Numbered from the stretch's first letter, positions 8,761 to 16,968 are shown. The stretch is DNA of 64,000 nucleotides from Pacificoceanicola sp049803835 (GCF_049803835.1 NZ_JBNAGK010000003.1:186001-250000), one strand, 5' to 3'. The notes: generated by a model from the sequence alone, not told the origin. Program-made: numbers and translations.

Positions 8761-9420
8761 TCACGTCCTGCGCCGCCGTGCCAGGCCCGCGCCGCCCAGT
8801 GCCGCGAGAAGCAGCAAGCCGGATGCGGGCAACGGGACCGGGGAGAGCGCCGTCGCGCCCGCGATTGCCGTATCCGAGATCAGCACCTCCGCAAGCCCGG
8901 TGTAAGGGGTAAACGGGTTTTGCGTCTCCACCACCGTAAACGTCACAAACCTGACGCCGGAGATCGGGGTGGTCAGTGAGAAAGCCTGGCTGAGGTTGGT
9001 GTCTGGTGCCAGGCTCAGACCGCTCCAGCTGGCCAGTGTCGTGGTGTCGTCCGAAACCGACAGATCGAAGGTGATCGGCTCGTAACCGCCGTTGTCTGCA
9101 AGCCCTGGAAAGGTGGACTGATGGTTCCAGATATAGAGGCCGCCGAAGTCGACGAGGCTGGAAAACCCCCACCGGATCCAGGCGCTGGCCACATCGCCGT
9201 TGGCGGTGGTCCAATGATTGCCATTTGTGGTGCTGGAATAGGGCGCGTGCGTCGCGGCCGGATCGCCGACCGTAGACAGGCCGGAACCGTTGATGGTGTT
9301 GGCTCCGCGGTAGGTGAAGCTGAAATTGGTGCTGGTGGTGGCGGTTGTCGGGGTCACGATGGCGGCGGAAGCCGGGACCGCGAAGGCCGCAAAAAGGGCG
9401 GCAGCGACGAAACGTAACAT
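8761..9420 (-). CDS. VPLPA-CTERM sorting domain-containing protein
   Basis: A 219-residue secreted protein. It has an N-terminal signal peptide (MLRFVAAALFAAFAVPASA) and a C-terminal VPLPASG motif, hydrophobic helix and RRRR end (195-219). The central part is beta-rich and contains WIRWGFSSLVDFGGLYIWNH, reminiscent of F5/8-type discoidin-like carbohydrate-binding domains; that similarity is an impression. The ATG at 9420 has AAAGGAATAGCC directly upstream, a good ribosome site. It is inserted between the binding-protein gene (9541-10266) and the first permease gene (8674) of an amino acid importer, all on one strand. Confidence 0.85.
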   Translation of the reverse strand: MLRFVAAALFAAFAVPASAAIVTPTTATTSTNFSFTYRGANTINGSGLSTVGDPAATHAPYSSTTNGNHWTTANGDVASAWIRWGFSSLVDFGGLYIWNHQSTFPGLADNGGYEPITFDLSVSDDTTTLASWSGLSLAPDTNLSQAFSLTTPISGVRFVTFTVVETQNPFTPYTGLAEVLISDTAIAGATALSPVPLPASGLLLLAALGGAGLARRRRT

Positions 9421-9540
9421 GGCTATTCCTTTCGGTTGAAAACGAATGACGACAGCGTGCCAATCCATGTGACACAACGTCAATGAAAAAGCTGCGCAGC
9501 ACCGCCGCGCAGCTTTTCCTGGTTCACAGGCGAGCAAGCC

Positions 9541-10266
9541 TCAGAAGGTCTCGCCGATCTCCCATTTGGTGATCATCGCGTTCAGCGTGCCGTCGTCCTT
9601 CATGGACTGGATGGCCGCGTCGAACTTGTCCTTCAACTCGGTGTCGGACTTGCGCAGGCCCATGCCCACGCCGCCGCCGATCAGAACGTTCTCACCCGTG
9701 AACTCGAGGTCGTCGTTCTCCGCCGCGATCGGATCGAGGTAGGCCTTGTCCGCCAGCACCGCGTCGGCTTCGCCGTTGCGTACCGCCGCGATGGTTTCGT
9801 CCGGCGTGGCGAATTCGAGCAGCGTCGCGCCGCTCTCCGCCACGTAGGACGCCTGGATCGTGCCGGTCTGCGCCGCGATCACGCCGCCCATGAGGTCAGG
9901 CGAGCCGCCGGCCAGCGCGAGGAAGGCGGAGGGGTCCGGCTGGGTGTAGTTCTGGGTGAAGTCGATCTGCTCCTTGCGCTCGTCGGTGATCGACATGCCT
10001 GCGATGATGGTGTCGTAGTTGCCCGACACGAGGTTCGGGATGATCGAGTCCCAATCGTTGGTGACCCACTCGCAGGTCAGGCTGGCACGGGCGCAAAGCT
10101 CGTCGCCGAGTTCGCGTTCGAAGCCGTCGACCTCGCCCTTGTCATTGATGAAGTTATACGGAGGGTAGGCGCCTTCGGTGCCCATGCGGACGACGGAATG
10201 GCTTTCGGCAAAGGCCGCACCGGCACCGAGCGCCAGAACGGCGGTGCAAAGCAGAAGGTTCTTCAT
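9541..10266 (-). CDS. Polar amino acid ABC transporter, periplasmic substrate-binding protein
   Basis: A 241-residue family 3 solute-binding protein. A signal peptide ends near AAFA (about residue 20). The core has the usual elements: RMGTEGAYPPYNF, the GFERELGDEL lobe-1 helix, the hinge IIAGMSITDERKEQIDFTQ, and GGGVGMGLRKSD in lobe 2. Ligands of this family are polar or basic amino acids or related amines. The start at 10266 is preceded by CAGGGAGACTACCG. Binding-protein genes of this kind are usually the most highly expressed in the operon, and the 125-bp gap upstream contains a TTTGATCAAA palindrome shared with the polyamine-type operon. Confidence 0.9.
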   Translation of the reverse strand: MKNLLLCTAVLALGAGAAFAESHSVVRMGTEGAYPPYNFINDKGEVDGFERELGDELCARASLTCEWVTNDWDSIIPNLVSGNYDTIIAGMSITDERKEQIDFTQNYTQPDPSAFLALAGGSPDLMGGVIAAQTGTIQASYVAESGATLLEFATPDETIAAVRNGEADAVLADKAYLDPIAAENDDLEFTGENVLIGGGVGMGLRKSDTELKDKFDAAIQSMKDDGTLNAMITKWEIGETF

Positions 10267-10386
10267 CGGTAGTCTCCCTGTTGGATCCATCCGCGCGTTA
10301 CCCGGCGGATTTGATGCCGGCAGGGTTATGCGAAAAAGCGTCGAATACAAGAGGGGCGTCGGGTCACGCTGCTGGACAAACAGGCG

Positions 10387-10396
10387 TTTGATCAAA
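10387..10396. promoter_or_regulatory. Palindrome TTTGATCAAA, second copy
   Basis: A perfect 10-bp palindrome overlapping the stop codon of the ABC ATPase gene, 120 bp upstream of the binding-protein start. It shares the full core of the palindrome at 5912-5925. Either it is an operator for an internal promoter of the binding protein or chance; the shared context makes the first worth testing. Confidence 0.35.
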
Positions 10397-11165
10397 TGTG
10401 CGACGTTGCCGAGAGAAAGCCCTTGAGCCGTTCGGACTGCGGATTGCCGAAAAGCCGATCCGGCGGGCCTTCCTCCTCGATCAGCCCCTGGTGCAGGAAG
10501 ACGACGTGATCGGAGACGTCGGCGGCCATCTTCATGTCGTGGGTCACGATCAGCATGGTTCGCCCTTCCTCGGCCAGCGACTGGATGACCCGGATGACTT
10601 CCTGTTCCAGTTCCGGGTCCAGCGCACTGGTCGGCTCGTCGAAGAGCAGCGCTTCCGGCTCCATGCACAGGCCCCGCGCGATGGCGGCACGCTGCTGCTG
10701 CCCGCCGGACAGCTGCGCCGGGTAGTTGTCGCACTTGTCGCCAATGCCGACCTTGTCGAGATACTTGCGCGCGGCGGCCTCCACCTCGGCCCGATCCCGT
10801 CCCAGCACCGTGACTGGCGCCTCCATGACATTCTGCAGGATCGTCATGTGCGCCCAAAGATTGAACTGCTGGAACACCATGGACAAATTCGTCCGGATAC
10901 GGAGAACCTGCTTGGGATCGGCAGGGCGGCGGCCATGCCCGGACCCGTGCCAGAGCACCGGCTCGCCCTTGAACAGGATGTCGCCCTGCTGGCTGTCCTC
11001 GAGCAGGTTGCAGCACCGAAGTAACGTCGACTTGCCGGACCCGGACGAGCCGATCAGCGAGACCACGTCGCCTTTTCTTGCTGTGATATCAACGCCTTTG
11101 AGGACTTCCAGACTGCCGTAGGCCTTGTGCAGATTGCGGATCTCGATGACGGGGCTGTCGGTCAC
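10392..11165 (-). CDS. Polar amino acid ABC transporter ATP-binding protein
   Basis: A 257-residue HisP/GlnQ-type ATPase. Walker A is GSSGSGKST, the Q-loop is VFQQFNLW, the ABC signature is LSGGQQQR, Walker B is ALLFDEPTSALD, and the switch histidine lies in VTHDM. All catalytic residues are present. I place the start at the GTG at 11165 (VTDSPVIEIRNLHKAYG), with AAAGG about 8 bp upstream; a longer form from 11228 adds an unconserved proline-rich leader. It is the first gene of the importer and energises the two permeases encoded at 6857-7672 and 7793-8674. Confidence 0.92.
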   Translation of the reverse strand: MTDSPVIEIRNLHKAYGSLEVLKGVDITARKGDVVSLIGSSGSGKSTLLRCCNLLEDSQQGDILFKGEPVLWHGSGHGRRPADPKQVLRIRTNLSMVFQQFNLWAHMTILQNVMEAPVTVLGRDRAEVEAAARKYLDKVGIGDKCDNYPAQLSGGQQQRAAIARGLCMEPEALLFDEPTSALDPELEQEVIRVIQSLAEEGRTMLIVTHDMKMAADVSDHVVFLHQGLIEEEGPPDRLFGNPQSERLKGFLSATSHI

Positions 11166-11256
11166 GGGCGGGCCTTTCGCGGTGCTGGGTTGCCCGGCAG
11201 CTTGGCGCAAAGCAGGCCCGCGATGCAATCGGGAAATCGGCTTTTCCGACGCTGCG

Positions 11257-12000
11257 TCAGGCGGTTGCCATCAGATGCGGCGGATGCGGCAGGGCCATCA
11301 TCTCCGACACGGGCCGCTGCACCACGCCCTTCAGATTCAGCGCAATGCGATGGACGAGGGGCAGCGCGGCGATGGCATGGGCCAGGGCTTCGCGGATACG
11401 GACCGGATCGTGGCTCAGGCTACAGATGTAAGGCGTCGCCGGCGTCGGGCGTGTGCGGACGATCTCGCGCAGCGTGCTGCTGTGCGGGTCGTAGCGACGG
11501 ATTACCCTCCACGTGTGTGCGTCGATGGCGGCAATGTCGCCATCCCCGTCGGCGATCATCCGGACGGAGGCGACGTGCCCGCCGCTTTCCGCAGTTATGT
11601 TGGGCTTTATTCCGAGAGGGTCCGCATGATCCCAAAGGCTCAGGTGGCCGGATTGGCTGTGATCCTGGTTGATGACCACCCGGGCACGCAACAGCTCTTC
11701 GAGCGATCGGGGATCGTCCTGCCGTGCAATCAGAACGGAATTGTAGGTGCCCGGCGGACAATGCGGCAGGTCGAAATCCGGATGGCCGACGACATGGACT
11801 TTGCCGTGCAGACGCGTGCGGTACGGCAGGTTGCAGGTCTGTCCAAGCACCAGATCGGGATGCTCCCAGCCTTCCCAGAGGCCGATCTCGCGGTCAAGCG
11901 TCTCGGGACCGAAGCCAAGGTGCTCCCGAACCAGCGACCAAAGCGCGTCATTGGCGGGTTGCAATTCCGCGCGGTCATACATGGGAAGCGAAGATATCAT
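11257..12000 (-). CDS. PhnD-like periplasmic-binding-fold protein without signal peptide
   Basis: A 247-residue protein with the type 2 periplasmic-binding fold of the phosphate/phosphonate (PhnD-like) family: GQTCNLPYRTRLHG, a first-lobe segment YNSVLIARQDD, NQDHSQSGHLSL at the ligand site, and AAIDAHTWRVI in the second lobe. No signal peptide or lipobox is visible, so it may stay in the cytoplasm or be a solitary binding protein with an atypical role. Its ATG overlaps the stop of the upstream TerB-like gene (ATGA), so it is translationally coupled to that gene. No phosphonate permease or ATPase genes are nearby. Confidence 0.7.
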   Translation of the reverse strand: MISSLPMYDRAELQPANDALWSLVREHLGFGPETLDREIGLWEGWEHPDLVLGQTCNLPYRTRLHGKVHVVGHPDFDLPHCPPGTYNSVLIARQDDPRSLEELLRARVVINQDHSQSGHLSLWDHADPLGIKPNITAESGGHVASVRMIADGDGDIAAIDAHTWRVIRRYDPHSSTLREIVRTRPTPATPYICSLSHDPVRIREALAHAIAALPLVHRIALNLKGVVQRPVSEMMALPHPPHLMATA

Positions 12001-12434
12001 CTCTTTTCAACCCTTTGCCGTGCGAGAGCGCTGTCGAGATCGGGAATGCCCAGCAGGTTCGAGACCAGCCGCAGCAGCGCGTCCTCCTCCGCCTCGCGAT
12101 GGCCGTCGGCGAGGACGACCTGCCAGAGCGCTTCGATCACGGCAATACGTTCGTCGTAGGGCACGGCGTCCTTGATGGCGCGGGTGAAGCGGACGGTGTC
12201 GGGGGCCTCTGCCTCAAGGCTTTCTGAACGGGTCCTCAGATCGGCCGTCTCGAACGGCGACAGGTCGTAGCGGGCCGCTATGATACGGTCTATTTTGTCT
12301 TTCTCCTCAGCATCATAGCTGCCATCGGAGCGGGCCACGCGGACAAGGAGCGCTGTCAGGGCGAGCCGGGCGTCGGCCCGATCGAGCGGGGCGGGGTCCG
12401 GTGTCGTGAGACGTCTGAGAAAATCGGCAAACAT
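11997..12434 (-). CDS. TerB family tellurite-resistance/membrane-stress protein
   Basis: A 145-residue all-helical TerB-like protein. The two family motifs are seen: LVRVARSDGSYDAEEKDKID near the N-terminus and ALWQVVLADGHREAEED in the second half, each an acidic metal-binding loop (D-G-x-x-x-x-E-E). It is paralogous to the next gene upstream (12511-12960). TerB proteins are associated with tellurite and general stress responses in other bacteria; no other ter genes are here. The gene overlaps the start of the PhnD-like gene by 4 bp. Confidence 0.8.
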   Translation of the reverse strand: MFADFLRRLTTPDPAPLDRADARLALTALLVRVARSDGSYDAEEKDKIDRIIAARYDLSPFETADLRTRSESLEAEAPDTVRFTRAIKDAVPYDERIAVIEALWQVVLADGHREAEEDALLRLVSNLLGIPDLDSALARQRVEKR

Positions 12435-12510
12435 GTGCCTGCGTTACACATAAATCCCGATTTTTCCAACGTGTTTTCGCAGGCTTGCCGGGTTTCGGCA
12501 AGTTTCGGCC

Positions 12511-12960
12511 TTACGGGATGCTGGCCTCGGCGCGGGCGGCCTCGCTGTCGGAGCGGTCGATGCCGAGCGTGTCTTCAATCAGCTCCACAAGTGCTTGTTC
12601 CCGCTCATCATTTACGCCGTCGGCCATGACCACGGACCAAAGCGCGGCCACCTTGGTGAGGCGATGTTCGTAGTCTACGGCGGCGCGGACACGTTCAGCC
12701 ATGGCGCGGTCGTCCTTGATATGCAGGGCGAGTTGTTCACAGGTCGCGCGCATCTTCGCGGCTTCAAGCGGCTTCAAACCGTAAGCCTGACTGAGGATCA
12801 GGTCTATTTCCTCAACCTCTTCAAAGAGATAAGCGCCGTCCGCCATGGCGACGCGCACGAGAAGCGTGCCGAGGGCGAGGCGGGCGTCCGGCTCGGGCAG
12901 CGGTTTCTTCGGCGGGGTCTTGGCCGAGAAGAAGGTTTTGAGGTGCTCGAACATGGTCAT
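12511..12960 (-). CDS. TerB family protein (second paralogue)
   Basis: A 149-residue TerB-like protein with the paired acidic loops LVRVAMADGAYLFEEVEEID and ALWSVVMADGVNDEREQ. It aligns along its length with the downstream TerB-like protein at 11997, pointing to a tandem duplication. The pair plus the PhnD-like gene form a compact minus-strand unit. The N-terminal 20 residues (FSAKTPPKKPLPEPD) are a basic, proline-rich leader absent from the sister protein. Function beyond the family assignment is unknown. Confidence 0.8.
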   Translation of the reverse strand: MTMFEHLKTFFSAKTPPKKPLPEPDARLALGTLLVRVAMADGAYLFEEVEEIDLILSQAYGLKPLEAAKMRATCEQLALHIKDDRAMAERVRAAVDYEHRLTKVAALWSVVMADGVNDEREQALVELIEDTLGIDRSDSEAARAEASIP

Positions 12961-12973
12961 TATTTCCCTTTTT

Positions 12974-13753
12974 TTACAGGGATTTGAAGCGTTTCGTCAG
13001 GGCTTGCGCGTGGTCGGCGAGCCCCCAGGGAGGGTTGAGCACAACCATTCCGGAACCGACCATGCGGTGGCCTTTCCGTGCCGGCGGGAAGGTCACTTCA
13101 TGGATCAGGGCCTCGCTTTGGCTCTGCCGTATCGCCGCAATCATCGGCTTATGTTGGGGTTCGGTCAAGATGGGATACCAGATCATGACGATTCCGACGT
13201 TCCACTTCTTCGCAAGCGTGTCCACGAATCGCGGCATCCTGGCGTAGTCTTCCTTCAGCTCCCAACTGGGGTCGATGAGAATCAGTCCGCGGCGCGGGTC
13301 GGGGGGGCAGAGGCTTTGGGCAAGGGCAAAGCCATCTTGTTGATAAACCTTGGCATTTCCTGCCGCGCTCATGGTGAACTCAAGCGCGGCGTGCTCCTGC
13401 GGGTGCAACTCCGCCAGATGCAGGCGGTCGCTCTCGCGCAAAAGCGTTTGCGCAATGAGCGGGGAGCCGGGGTAGGCGTTCGGGCCACGCTTTTCGCGGA
13501 TCGCGTGCAGCGCCCGCGTGTAGGGGTGATCCTTGCCAAACCATTGGCTCACAAATGAAATCCCCTGCGCCGCCTCGCCGGTCTTCTGCGCCTCCGCGCT
13601 GGTCAGATCATAAAGCCCGCGCCCGGCGTGGGTCTCCAGATAGGTCAGCGGCTTGTTCTTTTGGGTGAGATAATCCAGCGCCTGCGCCAAGAGCGCATGC
13701 TTGTGGACATCGGCCAGGTTCCCGGCGTGGTAGGCGTGTTGATAAGAAAGCAT
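12974..13753 (-). CDS. rlmJ: 23S rRNA (adenine(2030)-N6)-methyltransferase
   Basis: A 259-residue RlmJ-type methyltransferase that would methylate A2030 of 23S rRNA. It starts with the family hallmark MLSYQHAYHAGNLADVHKH. The SAM-site motif is YLETHAGRGLYDL and motif IV is LILIDPSWELKEDY, where the usual DPPY/DPPF appears as DPSW; the D and aromatic residue remain. The frame stays open upstream to 14050, but the ATG at 13753 is the only start that matches the family. The unusually long leader (13754-14046) holds a GTAC repeat element instead of coding sequence. Confidence 0.88.
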   Translation of the reverse strand: MLSYQHAYHAGNLADVHKHALLAQALDYLTQKNKPLTYLETHAGRGLYDLTSAEAQKTGEAAQGISFVSQWFGKDHPYTRALHAIREKRGPNAYPGSPLIAQTLLRESDRLHLAELHPQEHAALEFTMSAAGNAKVYQQDGFALAQSLCPPDPRRGLILIDPSWELKEDYARMPRFVDTLAKKWNVGIVMIWYPILTEPQHKPMIAAIRQSQSEALIHEVTFPPARKGHRMVGSGMVVLNPPWGLADHAQALTKRFKSL

Positions 13754-13804
13754 GAAGGCTGCGTAAGGGGGGGCGCAACGGCTTGCAAGAGCGTGTTTTG
13801 CTCG

Positions 13805-14000
13805 GAGTTTGGTACAAAAGATACCGATTTTCGTACAGATTACCCCCCTTTGGATTTGGGCCTTCCGGGGGCGCTTTGGGGGTTTGGTACAAAAAGGGTC
13901 GAGTTTCGTACGGATTTGGGGGGAGGGGAGGTGGCCGGTTCGGGTGCGGTTCGGAAAAATGCAGGGTTCGGGGAAAATTTTGTTAGGGGTTTGATAACCC
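13805..14000. repeat. Bipartite GTAC-type extragenic element, copy 1
   Basis: Unit A is GGTACAAAAGATACCGATTT followed by TCGTACAGATTA (about 13810-13842). Unit B is TTTGGTACAAAAAGGGTCGA followed by GTTTCGTACGGATT (about 13881-13915). The units are about 41 bp apart with a GC-rich spacer. Each unit is an imperfect inverted repeat GTACnAAA..TTTCGTAC. The same two units, order, spacing and orientation recur at 33935-34130. It fills the gap between rlmJ and the AT-rich gene at 14047. Confidence 0.65.
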
Positions 14001-14046
14001 GGGGCTTCCGTTACTGGGTAAGGCGGGCGCTTGGCGCCCGAAAAGT

Positions 14047-15102
14047 TCAATCATCAATTTGGCTAATATTGCCAAGAAGCCGGATTTCCTCTCGAAGTTC
14101 CCTCAACTCAGCTATCTCGGAGTTTAGATCGCTAATTTCGATAGGTACGCTTGCACTATCTGATGCCTGAGCATCCGTGTCCGAGAAATTTGAGATCAAC
14201 TCAACTTCGCCACCGGCGGTATAAAAGGCTGAAAATTTTGTGACAGCCTTTTTCAAGACGGCTTCTTGTTCCGGTTTCAACTGGTCGCCTAGAAGCTTCT
14301 TCGCTTCTTCGAACACGTTCGAAACGCCTTCTTTCTCAATTTTCTCGCGCTGTTTATCCAAGTCATCTCGGATTGTTTGAGTCAGCAAGCGTTGCCTGTC
14401 GAGACTATCTCTAGCCAGTTGCACCTGGATAATTTCCTTGGCGATCGAGGCCAAGTGTTTTGTCATTCGCGCCAGAAGGCTGGTCGCCAACACCCCCATT
14501 GAAAGGTACAGAATTATCGAACCGTTCTGTGCACCTTCAACGCGGATATCCTCCGGCCTGTCGCCCGAGCAGACTGCTAAGCCTCTGCCAATCTCGTACC
14601 AGTCGTTCGCCCATTTTTTGAAGTCGGCTATGTTGGAGATTGATGCTTGGTCCTTGAAGACCACAAGGGCAAAGCCCTTGCCGACTTGAGACGTAACGGA
14701 TTGAAAATCAAGATCGATCTCCTTAAGCGCAGACGCCGCTTGTCTTAACTTGTTCTCCACTTCTCGCAAAGCTTGCTCGTCTGCTTGAGAATCTGAAGCG
14801 GCGGACGCAGGATCAAAGTCGCTGGACGTGAGGACGCTTTTGACGTGACGTGCTCCCGACGCTCCGAGAAGGTGAAGCGCGTCAAGCTGTTCCAATAGTC
14901 GTGTTTGGTTGATCGTCAGTTCAGCCATTGGCAAGTCTGTAAGACTTTCCACCAGTGCATTTAGTGGTTCTCGAACCGGTTGTTTGTTGGCTTGCTGGGA
15001 GTTGTGTTGAAGCACCGTATTCAGAGCATTGTAGTGCTTCAATGCTGGAACGACGTTAGTTCTAAACCAGTCGCTTAAAGCAACAATTTCGCGAGCATCC
15101 AA
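14047..15102 (-). CDS. Protein of unknown function, AT-rich accessory gene
   Basis: A 351-residue protein that I do not recognise. Residues 1-110 are helical with no clear motif. A 120-260 stretch includes a moderately hydrophobic segment, GSIILYLSMGVLATSLLARM, then a long charged helix likely to form a coiled coil (ARDSLDRQRLLTQTIRDDLD and DDLDKQREKIEKEG). The C-terminal end is acidic (SDLNSEIAELRELREE). Base composition and codon choice are visibly less GC-rich than those of rlmJ and pyrG on either side, which suggests acquisition. It splits an otherwise housekeeping region and has the GTAC element just beyond its 3' end, as does the HTH-TPR gene at 34134. No enzymatic motif is seen. Confidence 0.7.
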   Translation of the reverse strand: MDAREIVALSDWFRTNVVPALKHYNALNTVLQHNSQQANKQPVREPLNALVESLTDLPMAELTINQTRLLEQLDALHLLGASGARHVKSVLTSSDFDPASAASDSQADEQALREVENKLRQAASALKEIDLDFQSVTSQVGKGFALVVFKDQASISNIADFKKWANDWYEIGRGLAVCSGDRPEDIRVEGAQNGSIILYLSMGVLATSLLARMTKHLASIAKEIIQVQLARDSLDRQRLLTQTIRDDLDKQREKIEKEGVSNVFEEAKKLLGDQLKPEQEAVLKKAVTKFSAFYTAGGEVELISNFSDTDAQASDSASVPIEISDLNSEIAELRELREEIRLLGNISQIDD

Positions 15103-15114
15103 GGCAATCCCTTT

Positions 15115-16758
15115 CTAAACCAACCGCGACACCTCTTTCGCCGCCCTTACAAAATCCCTGAAAAGCGGGTGCGGGTCAAAGGGTTTCGATTTCAGTTCCG
15201 GGTGGAATTGTACGCCGATGAACCACGGGTGGTCCGGCCATTCGACGATTTCCGGCAGGGAGCCGTCCGGGGACATGCCGGAGAAACGCATGCCGGCCTC
15301 TTCGAGTTGGTCGCGGTACTTGATGTCGACCTCGTAGCGGTGACGGTGGCGCTCGTCGATGGCGCAGGAGCCGTAGACCTCGGCGACCTTCGAGCCTTCC
15401 TTGAGCACCGCGTCATAGGCGCCGAGGCGCATGGTGCCACCCTTCGCGTCCGTGACCTTACGCGAGACCTTCTGGTTGCCCTGCACCCATTCCTTGAGGT
15501 GATAGACCACCGGCTCGAAGCGCTTTTCGCCGGCCTCGTGGTCGAACTCCTCGGAGCCGGCACGGGCGACGCCGGCGACGTTGCGCGCGGCCTCGATGAC
15601 GGCCATCTGCATGCCGAGGCAGATGCCGAGATAGGGAATCTTGTGCTCGCGGGCGTATTGCGCCGCCTTGATCTTGCCTTCCGTGCCGCGCTCGCCGAAG
15701 CCGCCGGGGACGAGGATGGCGTCGAACTTCTCGAGATGCGGCGCCGGGTCCTCGCGCTCGAAGATCTCGGCGTCGACCCACTCGACGTTGACCTTGACGC
15801 GGTTCGCCATGCCGCCGTGGGTCAGGGCCTCTGCGATGGACTTGTAGGCGTCTTCGAGCTGGACGTACTTGCCGACGATGGCGACGGTGATCTCGCCCTC
15901 GGGGTTGTGGATGCGGTCGGAGACGTCCTCCCACTTCGACAGGTTCGGCTTGGGTGCCGGGGTGATGCCGAAGGCGTCGAGCACGGCCTGGTCCATGCCC
16001 TCGCGGTGGTAGGCGAGGGGGGCGTCGTAGATCGTGCTCAGGTCCTGCGCGGCGATGACCGCGTCGGGGCGGACGTTGCAGAAGAGGGCGAGCTTCTCGC
16101 GCTCCTTGGCGGGAATCGGCCCTTCGGAGCGGCAGACGAGGATGTCCGGGGCGAGACCGATGGAGCGCAGCTCCTTGACGGAGTGCTGCGTCGGCTTGGT
16201 CTTCAGCTCGCCGGAGGCCTTGATGTAGGGCAGCAGCGTCAGGTGCATGAAGATGCACTGGCCGCGGGGCTTGTCCTGGGAGAACTGGCGGATGGCCTCG
16301 AAGAAGGGCAGGCCCTCGATGTCGCCGACGGTGCCGCCGATCTCGCAGAGCATGAAGTCGACCTCATCCTCGCCGATGCGAATGAAGTCCTTTATCTCGT
16401 TGGTGACGTGCGGAATGACCTGAATGGTCTTGCCGAGGTAGTCGCCGCGGCGCTCCTTCTCCAGCACGTTGGTGTAGATGCGGCCCGAGGAGATGGAATC
16501 GGTCATGCGCGCGGGCACGCCGGTGAAACGCTCGTAATGGCCGAGGTCGAGGTCGGTCTCGGCGCCGTCATCGGTGACGAAGACCTCACCATGTTCGAAG
16601 GGCGACATGGTGCCGGGATCGACGTTCAGATAGGGATCGAGCTTGCGCAGGCGCACGGAGAAGCCCCGCGCCTGGAGAAGTGCACCGAGCGCGGCCGAGG
16701 CGAGGCCCTTGCCAAGCGAAGAAACCACACCGCCGGTGATGAAAATGAAACGTGCCAT
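15115..16758 (-). CDS. pyrG: CTP synthase
   Basis: A 547-residue CTP synthetase, the normal length. The N-terminal synthetase domain begins ARFIFITGGVVSSLGKG with the P-loop-like nucleotide site. The C-terminal glutaminase domain has the nucleophile in LGICLGMQM and the His-Glu pair in VQFHPEL. It converts UTP to CTP using ATP and glutamine. The ATG at 16758 follows GGGGCTCCGCGC (a weak ribosome site) and is fixed by homology. secG lies upstream on the same strand, as in many Alphaproteobacteria, with a 10-bp hairpin between them. Confidence 0.97.
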   Translation of the reverse strand: MARFIFITGGVVSSLGKGLASAALGALLQARGFSVRLRKLDPYLNVDPGTMSPFEHGEVFVTDDGAETDLDLGHYERFTGVPARMTDSISSGRIYTNVLEKERRGDYLGKTIQVIPHVTNEIKDFIRIGEDEVDFMLCEIGGTVGDIEGLPFFEAIRQFSQDKPRGQCIFMHLTLLPYIKASGELKTKPTQHSVKELRSIGLAPDILVCRSEGPIPAKEREKLALFCNVRPDAVIAAQDLSTIYDAPLAYHREGMDQAVLDAFGITPAPKPNLSKWEDVSDRIHNPEGEITVAIVGKYVQLEDAYKSIAEALTHGGMANRVKVNVEWVDAEIFEREDPAPHLEKFDAILVPGGFGERGTEGKIKAAQYAREHKIPYLGICLGMQMAVIEAARNVAGVARAGSEEFDHEAGEKRFEPVVYHLKEWVQGNQKVSRKVTDAKGGTMRLGAYDAVLKEGSKVAEVYGSCAIDERHRHRYEVDIKYRDQLEEAGMRFSGMSPDGSLPEIVEWPDHPWFIGVQFHPELKSKPFDPHPLFRDFVRAAKEVSRLV

Positions 16759-16898
16759 GCGCGGAGCCCCGTGAGTTTTTTGTCGTGTCGTGCGTCTGGT
16801 GAGTCCGAAGAAACGCCAAATTCTGGACATCTGCGGAGCCTTGCGGCGCGCAGTATCACGGGATTTGACCTTTACAGGATTCGAACGGATTTGTCCAG

Positions 16899-16925
16899 CG
16901 GACCGCAAGATGCTGTTGCGGTCCG
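16899..16925. terminator. Perfect 10-bp hairpin between secG and pyrG
   Basis: CGGACCGCAA (16899-16908) pairs with TTGCGGTCCG (16916-16925) around a 7-nt loop. There is no T-tract on either side, so it is either a factor-dependent terminator/attenuator or an mRNA-stability hairpin separating secG from pyrG expression. Confidence 0.45.
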
Positions 16926-16968
16926 AAGGGTGTGTTCAAGGTGTTGTTGCGGCCCCGTCGGGACGGGG

